DNA from: Rhodamnia argentea
Taxonomy: Eukaryota; Streptophyta; Magnoliopsida; Myrtales; Myrtaceae
Length of the DNA: 64,000 nt
Assembly: GCF_020921035.1 (NCBI RefSeq)
Contig: NC_063150.1
Location: 29,063,826 to 29,127,825, forward strand
Direction of reading: 5' to 3'
Below, piece by piece: positions 23,726 to 35,400 of this stretch. The first letter of the stretch is position 1. Each line of letters starts with the position of its first letter. The notes beneath the pieces were generated by a model. That model had not been told where the DNA came from and did no database searches. It was given only the letters and a program-made list of their open reading frames with translations. The position numbers and the translations under genes were made by a program.

Positions 23726-25640
23726 ACTTAATACTCTTCACATATAACATTTGGTATTCGTCTTCTTCAGTTGCTTCTATGACTGTGACTTTCAACTGGG
23801 CTTTGCGAAGCTCAGATTTCATCAATGCTATTTCAACTAACACGTTAGTCTCTTTTTCCTTCTTTGCAGTCTCCATACTCCGATCTTTTACAAAAGTTTT
23901 GAGATTGCAACTCATGTGGTCAAGCCTCTCATTCACGATTTTCATTTCATGCTTCAATTTAGTCAACTCCATTTGAAGTACTTTGGTGTAGACATCTTGG
24001 TCCCTTTTCTTACGGGACTTTTTCTCTACACACTTCCATTTATCTTTGTCCCTTAGGATCTTTTTCTTTGGGCAACATTTCTTGAGATTTTGCAACTTCT
24101 TGAGCTCATATCGGAGTTTCCCATACTCTATTTCTTTGACCTTGAGTTCATTGTTCTTTTGTCTCAACATTTCGTCTTTCTCTTTCAACATCTCCTGCAG
24201 TTCCTTCTCACGAATGCTTGTTGAAGTTGCTACTTGCTTCTTTGAGACAAGTGTTGTTCCATCATCTATGTCGACGATGCCAATGGCCGCGAGCTCTTCT
24301 TGCTCCTCTGCTGCAACAATCGCTTAGAGACCCCATTTTTTTTACTGTAATTTTCCTTCTTGAAAGAAGTTGTTGTATTTCCTTCTTCCTGCTTGAACCA
24401 ATAGATTCTAGCAAAGTGACCTTCTTTGCCACAGATGTAGCACCGTCCGCTACGCCTTTTATTGTATTGTCCTTGTCACAATCTCGACGAGCTCCCCCTA
24501 GCCGAGTGCTTTCCACTACCGGTCGCCTCTGCCGGTTTCCATGTTTTTTTCATTGTTTGCCATCCCTAGTGCCAGCATTATTTCTCTTGAAACATTGTTT
24601 TATTTCGAGGAGGGTAATTTCACCATTCATGGTACATGCTAAGACTACCTTTTTTTCATCATTTATGTGCATGTTCAGTCATCACTACTTGATATTCGGA
24701 TTTGTAATGTCCTAATTTATTGCACTTGAAACACCCGAGGATGAAATTATTGTCCCGAGAACTTTGTGCATAAGGATCCTGAGAAAGTGGTCCTCCTCAC
24801 GTTACGTGTTTTATACTTTCTGATGAAAATTTGCATTTTCACCTCTGTCTCGAGCACCTTCATGACCTTGTTCACCATGATAATCTCTTTGACTTGAACA
24901 ACCCAACTTTACTGTACTTGCTTGGGATTCGAATCGATGGACTTGTGATTCATTCTTCATTCATGCGAGCAAAATGAATCATTAACCGTTCCAAGTTCCA
25001 ACGGCATGGTTGATATATGTTGGGTTTCTTCTATCACCGCAACAACGTAATCAAATCTTTCAGTCAAAGACCTCAAGTTGTTACAACTTGAATATCATGG
25101 AGTTCTTCACCATTAACCCTCAAATGGTTAAGAGTGGTTTGTGTACGATCAAAGTACGACGAGAGGCGTTTATATGTAAAGACTCGAAATCACTTTGAAA
25201 TGTTCGAAGCCGTACCCGTCAAACATGATCATTGCATTTATAGGATTTTTGCATTATATCCCATGCTGCTTTGGCAGTTTCCGTGTTTGATATTTTTTCA
25301 AATATCGTATTCTCCACGACTTGAAAGATTATATATAATGCTTTCTAATCTTTCTCTAGGGTATCCACCAATAAATCTTTCTCCGTCTTTCTTAAAGCAT
25401 TGAATGCTTCAATCATCAATCATTTCGTTGAAATCGTTCTCTACCAAATTCCACAAATCGATTTAAAAAAAACCTTCATATGTACAAACTAGTTGTTGAA
25501 ATTCTTTCCGTTTAAATTTGGAAGCTGCAATTGAACAAAACTGGTGAATGCCATTACTAGCTTTAAGTTCACGATCCTTGATCGTCTGCTCCAGGTTCTC
25601 AACCTCTGGCCACTAGTTTTTGAACCCCGATTCCGGACTG
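23726..25640 (-). pseudogene. copia gag (UBN2-type) remnant
   Basis: Read on the minus strand, several frames together give a copia gag. Near 25590-25540 is a start resembling FVQLQLPNLNGKNFNN, followed by stops. Near 25080-25020 is LTERFDYVVAVIEET, a typical UBN2 segment. Near 24450-24400 is a zinc knuckle CYICGKEGHFARIYWF whose fourth ligand Cys reads Tyr. A Lys/Glu-rich coiled-coil frame runs 24191-23721. Stops and frameshifts make it non-functional. Confidence 0.7.
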
Positions 25641-25667
25641 CCTAGGCTCTAACACAGTCCCCGGTAT

Positions 25668-25684
25668 GCTGGCTCTGGTATCAA
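25668..25684 (-). promoter_or_regulatory. Primer-binding-site-like sequence of the copia element
   Basis: TTGATACCAGAGCCAGC on the minus strand lies one base from the inner LTR end. It resembles TGGTATCAGAGCCAGG, the complement of the 3' end of plant initiator tRNA-Met; the segment ATACCAGAGCCAG matches at 11 of 13 positions. Confidence 0.6.
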
Positions 25685-25875
25685 TTGTAAAGTGTGCAAC
25701 ATTGCTGGGTATATCACTCGTAGGGTATGCGGAAGTGTTGGAACAAAAAAAGATTTGGGTGAGGAACACAGGAATACATAAATTAGAGAGAACTCTATTC
25801 GAAATGCCTTTTGCATAGGCTTACATGGAGAAAATATAAGCTTTGCTTCATAAGCTTGTCCTCACAACTTCCAAT

Positions 25876-28132
25876 TCTCTCTCTCTCTCTATAATGCTAA
25901 AGCTCTCGACACAAAGGAGGCTTTCTCTCTCTACCCGAACTTAGAGTACCTATGAAAGCTCATCGAACGTGCTTCGAAATAGTATAATTGCCTATTTAAA
26001 GCAATTAGTCTTCTTAAATCGCATAACGTTTCGATTTTTCAAAATGTCTCGAAAAGCTGTTTCTCGTTAATCGAATTAGTGTCCGGGGGCATTCGTTGAT
26101 AAGACCATTCACTTCATTTTACTTCCATAGTCTCGCGCATTCATTCTGTCTCGTTCCGCAACTCAATGGAACACTTGTAGCGAGGAACATTGGATCTACG
26201 AACTCAATTATTGCATCACGCCTTACCAATAAAATGAGCGAGACCGATCAACATTTGGCCCGTTCTGACCCCAAAAAAGAAGAAGAAGAAGAAGAATTGA
26301 TTGGACACTACTACAGTACTACTCTTACCAACAACTTTTCACTCTTTCGACACCTAACAATCTTGCACAACTCTTCTTCAAACGCAAGTCAAAACATGAA
26401 GAGAAAAAATTATGGTTCCACGAGGATCAGGTTACATGGCGCGTCGCATTTCTTCGTTCACTCGCTAATCAGATCAATGCTTTTAGTTCTAAGCCTTTTA
26501 ATTTACTCAATTTAGGCATAAACCTGTTGACGATTTGTTAATAGAATCATTCCAATCAATTATAACCGGAAGTCGCCGACGTGGACGTCGGCCGTCTTAT
26601 GTGGTATGATCGACGGTGACGTGGACGACTTTTATTATTTTTAAAGACTTTTTCTGCTCGCAAACTGCGTGGTGAGAAAAGAAAAAGAAGAAAAATTTAA
26701 AAAAATTAAAAAAACTGCAAAAACTGTCCACGTTAGTGCCAATCGTACCACATAGAATGGTTAGCCTGTTAGCTCTTACATCAGCAATTTTCAGTCAACA
26801 TTGGTCGGAATGACTACATTGACAAATTATTAAAATGCCTAAGACTAAATTGGCCAAATTGAAATATTTAGCGCCAAATTGGCATCAAAATAGTACATTT
26901 GTAACTTTTTTGGTAATTTTTGTTAAAATTTCTTATTTTTTGGCCTATGACTAGATAAATGTTTCCGCCAACTGCCTTGCGATAAATTCCAAATGTGATT
27001 TTCATCTTATATTAAATTTTCACTTTCTCCCCGTTTTCTCCCACCTTTTCCTTGTGTAACTTTGAGTTGCGACATAATTAGCCCTCCGCCTCGAAAGGTC
27101 GTGCAATTTAAACGAGCAAGTACTGCATAAACTAAGTTTACTAGATCCAAGCAATGACATATTTAAAATCTATGGGTCCCGTAAATGAACAATTATTTTT
27201 ATACAATTCCCGTATTTTGATTGGTTCTGTTCATCCCATCTTCTTATGGACCGAGTTCATGAGAAATTTTCTCAACTTACACTAAGTAAGGAATAATCGT
27301 TGCAACTACTGCATAAGCAATTGGTGGCATCACAATTTTTCTCTAACACGATTATAATTTAATAGAGAATCCAAGAGCACCTTCATTCCTATAAAATGAA
27401 AAAAAAAAGTGGAGGCGAGCATCAGAATTGACAGTAGACTATATATTTCAAGTCCATCATTTCAAACGAAGTTTTACCGCAACATTTATTTGGTTTGGTA
27501 TCAAGGATCTTGATGGAGTCTAGGGGCTTTCTTTCAATTTAGATATGCTATCGTTGGGGTCGATTTATTAGGGACAGGTCGCATCACGAAATCTTATCTG
27601 CAACATACATAGAATTTTTCAGTCAAATCACCGTCCTCGGCCGGATAATTTGCGAAGTCGCTCAATTTGATCTGTTGGCATGAGCCCTTTCGACTCAAAG
27701 TACGCACTCGCTTTTGTGCGATTCACATTGATAATGAATCTACCTTCCCCAAGCAAAAGCAATGTGAACTCAACAGAAAGTCCAAGACTTACCGAAAGAC
27801 AATGCAATCCATGTCCTATAAAAGACATTGCAGTGCCTCATCAGCGGATTGAGAAAGATGACGAGAAAGTTTATAAAGTGACATCCATGGTCCGCCACCA
27901 GGAAATGCTGGAATTTGGATCGTTCTCTTCACTTTGCTTTTTCCTCCCCAAAAGAGAAAGAAAAAAAAGAGGAGAACATCCTTAAAAGTTCCCCAAAATA
28001 AGTCGATGTCCTCATTTTGCCTATGAAGCGATAGTTTGGCTTGTCTGATAAAATAAAAAAAAAATTGTTGCTTAATCAGAGAGTAATCCAGATGCTTAAG
28101 GGGACAATACAATGTGAATGCTATTAATATTT
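25876..28132. other. AT-rich spacer with repeat copy, no gene seen
   Basis: 25876-25940 is CT-rich. About 26563-26905 is a further copy of the dispersed repeat with 'cgacgtggacgtcggccgtc' and 'ttaaaatgcctaagactaaattggc' words. 26900-28130 is AT-rich. A 66-codon minus-strand frame at 27628-27828 and a longer plus-strand frame at 26096-26515 have no recognisable homology and I treat them as chance. Confidence 0.4.
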
Positions 28133-28138
28133 AAAAAA
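28133..28138 (-). terminator. Pol III terminator of tRNA-Gly
   Basis: A run of six T on the minus strand, four bases beyond the tRNA 3' end, is the standard RNA polymerase III stop signal. Confidence 0.85.
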
Positions 28139-28142
28139 TAAG

Positions 28143-28214
28143 TGCGTTTGCCGGGAGTCGAACCCGGGTCTATTGCTTGGAAGGCAATTATCCTAACCGT
28201 TGGACTACAAACGC
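28143..28214 (-). tRNA. tRNA-Gly (anticodon UCC)
   Basis: The 72-nt gene folds as a complete cloverleaf. The acceptor stem GCGTTTG/CAAACGC is perfect, with discriminator A. The D arm is GTCC..GGAT. The anticodon arm ATTGC-CTTCCAA-GCAAT gives anticodon TCC. The T arm is CCGGG-TTCGACT-CCCGG. Internal promoter boxes A (TAGTCCAACGG) and B (GTTCGACTC) are present and a T6 terminator follows. There is no intron, and the sequence is of the nuclear type rather than plastid trnG-UCC. It reads glycine GGA/GGG codons. Confidence 0.97.
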
Positions 28215-28370
28215 CATGTTGCTATGAAAAGTGACATATAATTATATTTATTCCTGTTAAGTTTTTTTTTATGCAATTTGTCCAAGAAGGTGAAAAAAGG
28301 AGAGGAGAAAAGAAACAGAAAATAAAACGTGCAATCATCAACGGTCGCAACCAACTGGAAACGGGAAAAG

Positions 28371-28812
28371 TGTAAAAAAAAGTCGTAAATGCCAATTTAG
28401 TTCTAGATTTTTTACATTCATGCCAATTTAGTTCATCCGATCAATTTTGGCCGAAAATCGCTGATATAGATGTCGGTCGTCCTACGTAGAACATCCGCCG
28501 CGAGTGCCTCGCAACCCTTGTGGGGTCTAGGCAAGGCCGTCCGAGCAAGGATCGCCGGCCCTCCCCTTTGGCCAACAGGGGTCGGTCGCGAACCCGTTGG
28601 CCCTAAAAAAAAAAAGAGTAAACAAAAGAAAAATTAAAAAAAGCCAAAAAAAGAAAAAAAATTATAAAAAAAGTCCACGTCAACTTCGGCCGTGCCGCGT
28701 AGGATAACTGGCATTTATGTCGGCGAATTCAGCTGATAGACTCAATTGGCACAAATACAAAAGGTTTAGGACTGAATCGACACCGATATAACGGTTTTAG
28801 TACTTTTATTGA
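28371..28812. mobile_element. MITE-like element with long imperfect TIRs and GC-rich core
   Basis: The left arm ('aaatgccaatttagttctagattttttacattcatgcc') is roughly the reverse complement of the right arm ('ggcacaaatacaaaaggtttaggactgaatcgacacc'). Between them is a GC-rich core (about 28490-28610) of 'caaggccgtccgagcaaggatcgcc' type, then poly-A/T filler. It has no coding capacity. Related sequence occurs near 12541-13140, 26563-26905 and 62740-63340. Confidence 0.55.
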
Positions 28813-29281
28813 CTGCTTATTTATCTCTAGTTAGAGGAACTTCACTGTTCATTCATCTTGGTTAGAGGACTTGGATCAAAAGTAAACTTTGGCAACGCAC
28901 GACTGCAGTTGCATCAGTTCACTAAAAAAATCAGAGAAAAGAACATCCACCGAGGATTCTGATGATGCAGCAGCATCGGCGTTCGCTAAATCCAGATGAT
29001 GGCCCCGAAGAAATGTTCGCGGACATCTTACGTTTCGTGTTGGACAAAGAGAGAAGAGAAAGAAAAGTAAAAAAGGTTAAAAGTGATGAACATGACTGGC
29101 CCGCCTTAGCAAAGTGGGAATGCATCATGCATGCATACCCGCGACGACGTCGACCGCGACTGCGCTTACACAGAAAAAAGGCACAAGATCATACGAAACA
29201 GGAAAGGAAAGATCATAAGGACGAGCACATGAGCTAGGTCGGTAGATATTTTGCGCGAAGTTTGCGGCGCGATCACGCTTG

Positions 29282-29289
29282 TATAAATA
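29282..29289 (+). promoter_or_regulatory. TATA box of the PDR transporter gene
   Basis: TATAAATA lies about 120 bp before the start codon at 29403, with no intervening ATG. It sets a short leader of about 90 nt and argues that the open frame at 28962-29237 lies upstream of the transcript. Confidence 0.75.
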
Positions 29290-29402
29290 GTTCCTGGGGG
29301 CAAGAACATTTGGCAGGGGATATAGCCTAGTGAAGACTTGGCTAGAGACAATCTCTCTAACTCGTGCTTCTTCCGAGATCAAAACCGGTCTGTCATATTG
29401 TT

Positions 29403-32400
29403 ATGGAACCGTTCATGCCGAATGCTTCAGATGTAGGCGATAATGACGGAGCAGATACCACAATGGAGGATGAAGAACTACGGAGGCGGTGGGCCGCCAT
29501 TGAGCGGTTACCTACATTCCGACTCCTCAGGACATCACTCTTTCACAGCAAGGATGAAGGCGCTGGCGCTAGGAACGGTGAAGCAGGGAAGGAGAAGAAG
29601 GCCGTCGACGTCGCCACGCTCAGCTCCCTCGAACGTCATCTGTTCATCGAGAGGCTCATAAAGCACATCGAGAGCGATAATCTACGCTTGTTACAGAAAC
29701 TGAGGGAGAGGATAGACAGGTACTGCTCTACTAACTACAAATTTTTTCGGATAGTGCCTGGTCTTGTCTTTAGTATGTTCGCTCATCCTAACCAACAGAA
29801 GCTCCTGTAAGAACAGGAACAACGAATTTTTCTTCAGGACGAATCGACTCATTTAGAACATTCGTATCGGCAATTATCTCAGCAAAGAATCACAAATTTT
29901 GCATTCCTTTGAATGACTTCCAAGCTGCTTTCCTTGAAACATCATATGAACCATATACCTGATAGAATTGTGAATTATCATCTGCATTCATACGTTTGAT
30001 CACCTATTTTGCTCCATCTGTATACCGAAACTACGTTTGGTTTGCATCTTGTGGTCGCAACCAGTTTATGTTCCGGTCTCACCTTTGAAAATCAATGAAG
30101 TCATGCATATGCTTAAGGATATGCATCTAGGATCAGCAACTCCATAACTAGAAAATGCTTTTTTCTTTCCAGAGTGAATGTGAAGTTGCCTACGGTGGAA
30201 GTGAGGTACAACCATGTCTCGGTGGAAGCAGACTGCGAGATAGTACGTGGAAAGCCGCTTCCTACACTGTGGAACTCTCTCGCAAGCTTGTTATCGGTAA
30301 GTATGCATCGACACTTCTGATTTCTTTACCGCTCTCATTTGCCTCGTCATGTCAAAAATCATTATGCTTTAGGCCTTTTTCAGATGACGTGAGTTAATGG
30401 TGTATTCAAGATTAATATCGAAAAGGAACTTTAACTATTGCAAGAAAGGTTCTTCAGAACGATAATCTAATGACTGGTATTTCGGAACAGATTCCCGCAA
30501 GGACTATACCATGCAAGTCTCCGGCTTCCAAGATAAGAATTCTCAAAGATATCAGCGGAATCATCAAACCGTCAAGGTTACGAGCACATCCACAAATCTT
30601 ACATGATACCCGAGTTGGTAGCAGAAAGAACTATGTCCAAAAATCCACTTCCTGAGACGTTTATCATCCCAAATACCCTATGATGCAAAACATAAAACCC
30701 AAGCGGGACAATTGATTACTAAAGAGTCGCGTGAATATCGTGATCGGCCCTAAAGTAATGAACGGAACGATGCTTATCATAGTATAATATATCTTGCATT
30801 CCTTGATTAGAACTTGAACTACAAGGGAATATATTCTTTCCTTATGTCTTGTTCTTTTTCCTGAAGTTAAAGGTAAGTGAAAAAGTAGCCAAAAATGTTG
30901 CTAGGATTCAGGTGGACAGTATGAACTACTAAAATGCCTCTGTATGCAGGTTGACTCTTCTACTTGGTCCTCCAGGAAGCGGGAAAACTACTCTGCTAAA
31001 AGCTCTGGCTGGAAAGTTGGATCAGTCTCTTAAGGTCAATTTCTCTGAATCATATGTTGAGTATCATGCGAATAGAATTAGTGGTGCAAACAATTTGGTG
31101 GTCTACATGGAGCAAAGTAGCTATTCTGATTGGACTAATCAACTTTGGATTGCCGACATCTTAGGTTACCGGAGCAATTACTTACAACGGCTACAATCTA
31201 GACGAGTTTGTCCCTCAGAAGACGTCTGCTTACATAAGCCAACATGATCAGCAGATACCCGAAATGACGGTGAGGGAAACCATCGACTTCTCAGCACGCT
31301 GCCAAGGTGTTGGAAGCAGAGCAGGTAATGATCCTTGAGTTCTCCTGCGCCTCATTTATGCGCTGGTCTTGCACTAACCTCACTTATATTTAATGTCGAA
31401 ACTTCAATCTTCAAAGATATTATGGCGGAAGTCAGCAGGAGAGAGATAGAAGCTGGCATCATCCCTGATTGTGACATCGACACTTATATGAAGGTAGTCA
31501 TGAGAAGGTTCAGGTTCTCTCTTCTGCTTTTGTTCTCCAATGTTTTCGGTCCTACTTCTAGAAACTTTTCTTCTGATGGTATGCTAAAAGGACAATTCAT
31601 TTCCAAACAGGCAATTTCTGTTGCTGGACAAGAGAGAAATCTTCAGACAGACTATGTCTTAAAGGTACATACTCAAACCGCACTGAGGTATTTGTCTTCT
31701 CTTCCCACCATTTGCTAATTGCAAAAAGAACCAACTAGAAACAGAAAGCTTGGAATGTGGCTCTTCCATTTTCTGTAGCTGGCACTAAGCTATTCAATTA
31801 TCCAGACAAAAAATGGAAAAAGGGAAGAAACACTGAATCATCATTGAGGCAAAATACTCAGGATGTGTATGAAAACTGAGTCTTCTCACTTTCCTTTGCA
31901 TGCTTTTTTAGTTAAATTCATGTTTACGTTAATGTTTAAGTTACAGCTTCCAAGAGGCAAGAACCAATTCGAACATGAATCATAGTGAAAGCTACTCATG
32001 AGCAGGGAAAATATAAGATGCCTTAACCGAAGCGGACGTTGTCAACTTCAATGCTCGTTTTACTGCCTTTCAGATACTTGGATTGGACATATGCGCTGAT
32101 ATAATGGTTGGAGATGCGCTGAGGAGGGGCATTTCAGGAGGCCAAAAGAGAAGGCTAACAACAGGTGACACAGAAAAACGAATTTACAAATACTACGAAA
32201 TTGGCAATTAAGCCTGGACGCTAAATGAAGTAAAACCAGCGATCGCACACAAGCGAGAGATGGATTGCAATCCGAAAATGAGAAGCTCTTTAGAAGCTTA
32301 TCTTGGTTTCCTTCTTTCTGGCAGGAGAAATGATTGTTGGTCCAATGAGGACTCTTTTCATGGACGAAATCTCGACAGGATTGGACAGCTCCACCACCTT

Positions 32401-35400
32401 CCAAATAGTAGCCTGTCTTCAGCACTTGGTGCACCTTACAGATGCAACAGCATTTGTCTCACTCCTTCAGCCACAGCCAGAAACCTTTGATCTGTTTGAT
32501 GATGTGGTATTGATGTCCGAAGGAAAGATTGTGTATCATGGCCCTCGAACCTATGCACTTAAATTTTTTCAGGAATGCGGCTTCAAGTGCCCTGAGAGAA
32601 AGGGTGTAGCAGATTTCCTCCAAGAGGTGCAATAACTTCTGAAATGGCTTACAGAACTTTCCAGTTGCTCAAAGTTGGAATTAGCAATATTTTGTTGCAG
32701 GTTATATCGAGGAAGGATCAAGCACAGTACTGGTCTAGCACTGACGTTCCATATAGCTACATTTCAGTGGATCATTTCTCGGAGATGTTTAAGTTGAGTC
32801 ATGTAGGGGAAGGATTAGACTGCGAACTCTCAGTTCCGTGTCAGGAATCTCGATCCGACGACAGTGCTCTATCCTCCAGCACGTACTCGCTAAGCAAAAG
32901 GGAGTTGTTTAAAGCCTGCATGGCCAGAGAGTGGCTACTGATGAAACGGAACTCGTTTGTGTACATCTTCAAAACTATGCAGGTGATCAACTACTTTTCA
33001 GAGATGCTTCTACCGTTTTACCGGTCTCGTGCATTCCACAATTCTGATAATCGCCTTTCTCATCCAGCTTGTGATTACAGCATTCCTAACAATGACAGTT
33101 TTCATTCGTACCGAAATGGACGTGGACTCGACCCATGCAAATTTCATTATGGGTGCTTTGTTTTATACACTGGTCAGGCTCCTGACTAATGGAGTCGCGG
33201 AGCTGCCTCTAACCATAGCTAGACTTCCAGTATTCTACAAGCAAAGTTCTTTTTACCTTTATCCAGCGTGGGCCTACTCTGTCCCCGCATCGATCCTGAA
33301 GATCCCCCTTTCCTTGCTCGATTCGGCGCTTTGGACAGCGATGACTTACTATGTCATAGGATACAGCCCTGAAGTGAAAAGGTCAGCATACAATGTGACA
33401 ACATAAAACAGAACTTGAGAAAAATTGCTTTCTAAACAGTCTACGTTCATTGGAATTGAATGAATCATTCACAGCTCTGATCACTTCCCCAGGTTTTTCC
33501 GACATTTTCTCCTGCTATTTGCTTTGCATCAAGCGTCCACATCCATGTGTCGGGCAATCGCTGCGGTGTTTCGTACTGTAGTAGCTGCAACAACATTCGG
33601 TTCCTTAATGCTACTACTGATGTTTTTGTTTGGAGGCTTCATTATACCCCAGCGTAGTGGACTTAACAAAAATCTTGTCGGTCGGTTTTCATGATAAAAT
33701 AACCAAAGTGGCTTAGCAAAGTTTCGGTTGCCTGCAGCTTCCTTGCCGCCGTGGCTGAGATGGGGATTCTGGATATCTCCGATGGCGTATGGAGAAATTG
33801 GTATCTCGCTGAATGAGTTTCTTGCTCCGCGCTGGAACAGGGTAAGTTTGTGATTCCTTAATTCCCCAAAGAAGTATGCAGTGAATATACAGTCTCTGCA
33901 TCTTTCTACTCGTTTTCACATTTCTTCGGGGGCTAAAGTTTTCGAAGGGAAACACAACCATTGGAAGGGAGGTTTTGACCATCCACGGCCTGAATTTCAA
34001 TGGGTACTTCTACTGGATATCGCTGGCGGCATTGCTCGGCTTCACTTTTCTTTTCGATCTCAGCTTCATCTTAGCCCTGACATGTTTCAAAGGTGAGTTC
34101 CTTTCACACTTGTAGGAACAGCATGTACACCTATATTAGTTTCCACAAACATCGTTAAATTGGAAAAGTTATGTACAATAACCCCGAACACACACTCTTG
34201 CAGCTCCCAATGTGTCTCGAGCCATAATTTCGCACAAAAAGATCTCGGTGAGGTGTGCAAAGGGAGTCGATAAAGATAATGTTCCAATGGACACTGATGC
34301 TGAAGCTTCTGCGGAGACGAGGATAGGTGAGGAAACAAATTTTGGATCGAAGAAGTTCTTTACCTTGAACATAACGTTATGAAGAATGCATAGCTGCTGC
34401 ATCATGAGAAGTTGGTTTTACTTTGTTCTTTCCCCCAGGAAGGACGATCCTCCCATTTGAGCCACTCTCAATGGCATTCAAGGATGTGTACTACTATGTC
34501 GATACACCTCCAGTAAGCACACACGAATTTCTTACATATCTTTCTGATAAATTATGACAGTAACATCGAGTTTACTTTTTTCTTCAACCAGGAAATGAGA
34601 GCAAATGGATTTAAAGAGAAAAAGCTCCAGCTGCTTTGTGGCGTTACCGGAGCATTTAGGCCTGGAGTCTTGACAACCTTAATGGGCGTGAGTGGTGCCG
34701 GGAAAACCACTCTCATGGATGTGCTTTGTGGAAGAAAAACTGGAGGCACAATTGAAGGGGATATAAGAGTTGGAGGGTTCCCTAAAAATCAAAGGACTTT
34801 TGCCAGAATTTCTGGGTACTGTGAACAGTTTGATATACATTCTCCTCAGATTACCGTCGGAGAATCAGTGAAGTACTCAGCTTGGTTGAGGCTGCCTCCA
34901 GAGATTGATTCGGAAATGAAGGCGGTATATCATCCTTATACTTGCTAAAGTCACTACTCGACTTCTATGTCCGTTGAATGGTCACATCTAACTTGAGAAC
35001 ATTTAGACAGAGTGAAAGTCATTAATCAGTCTAGTAAAAGAAAAATTCTGTCCTGCCGTTTGATTGAGCTCGCTGAAAGTTTCACCTTCATTAGATAAGG
35101 TGGTCTCAGTTTATTTTCTATGCAGGCATTTGTGGAAGAGGTCCTTGAAACAATCGAGCTAACCGAAATCAAAGATTCTTTGGTTGGCATCCCGGGACAA
35201 AGTGGCCTATTGACTGAGCAGAGGAAGAGGCTGACTATTGCCGTAGAACTCGTTTCCAATCCATCCGTTATATTCATGGATGAGCCAACATCTGGTCTTG
35301 ATGCCAGGGCTGCAGCAGTTGTGATGCGCACGGTGAAAAACGTCGTTGCCACTGGTAGAACAACGGTCTGTACTATCCACCAGCCGAGTATTGATGTTTT

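Larger units (their letters stand above)
21841..25875 (-). mobile_element. Degenerate Ty1/copia retrotransposon, minus orientation, with nested insertion
   Basis: Two matching direct blocks of about 190 bp begin TGTAAAGTG at 21841 and 25686; on the minus strand both end CACTTTACA, as LTR ends should. Inside the upper one, a primer-binding-like TTGATACCAGAGCCAGC (25684-25668) faces inward. Below lies gag-like coding remnant, then a polypurine tract GTTGAGGGGGAG (23725-23714) directly followed by TGTTGGAGTCAACA, a canonical copia LTR start (23713). The 3' LTR thus runs from 23713 to 21841 but is split by a TIR element (22285-23659), leaving about 500 bp of LTR. The 5' LTR is recognisable only to about 25875. 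No protease, integrase or reverse transcriptase was seen, so it is non-autonomous or deleted. Confidence 0.75.

Noticed and set aside
26096-26515. 139-codon plus-strand frame
   Set aside because: No motif, a poly-Glu run from a GAA microsatellite, and no splice or promoter context.
28143-28214. Plastid DNA insertion carrying trnG-UCC
   Set aside because: Plastid trnG-UCC has an intron and a different acceptor sequence; this copy is intronless, has perfect Pol III boxes and a T6 terminator, so it is a nuclear gene.
28962-29237. 91-codon frame just upstream of the PDR transporter
   Set aside because: It ends before the TATA box at 29282 and is low-complexity Lys/Arg-rich; the transporter is complete from 29403.
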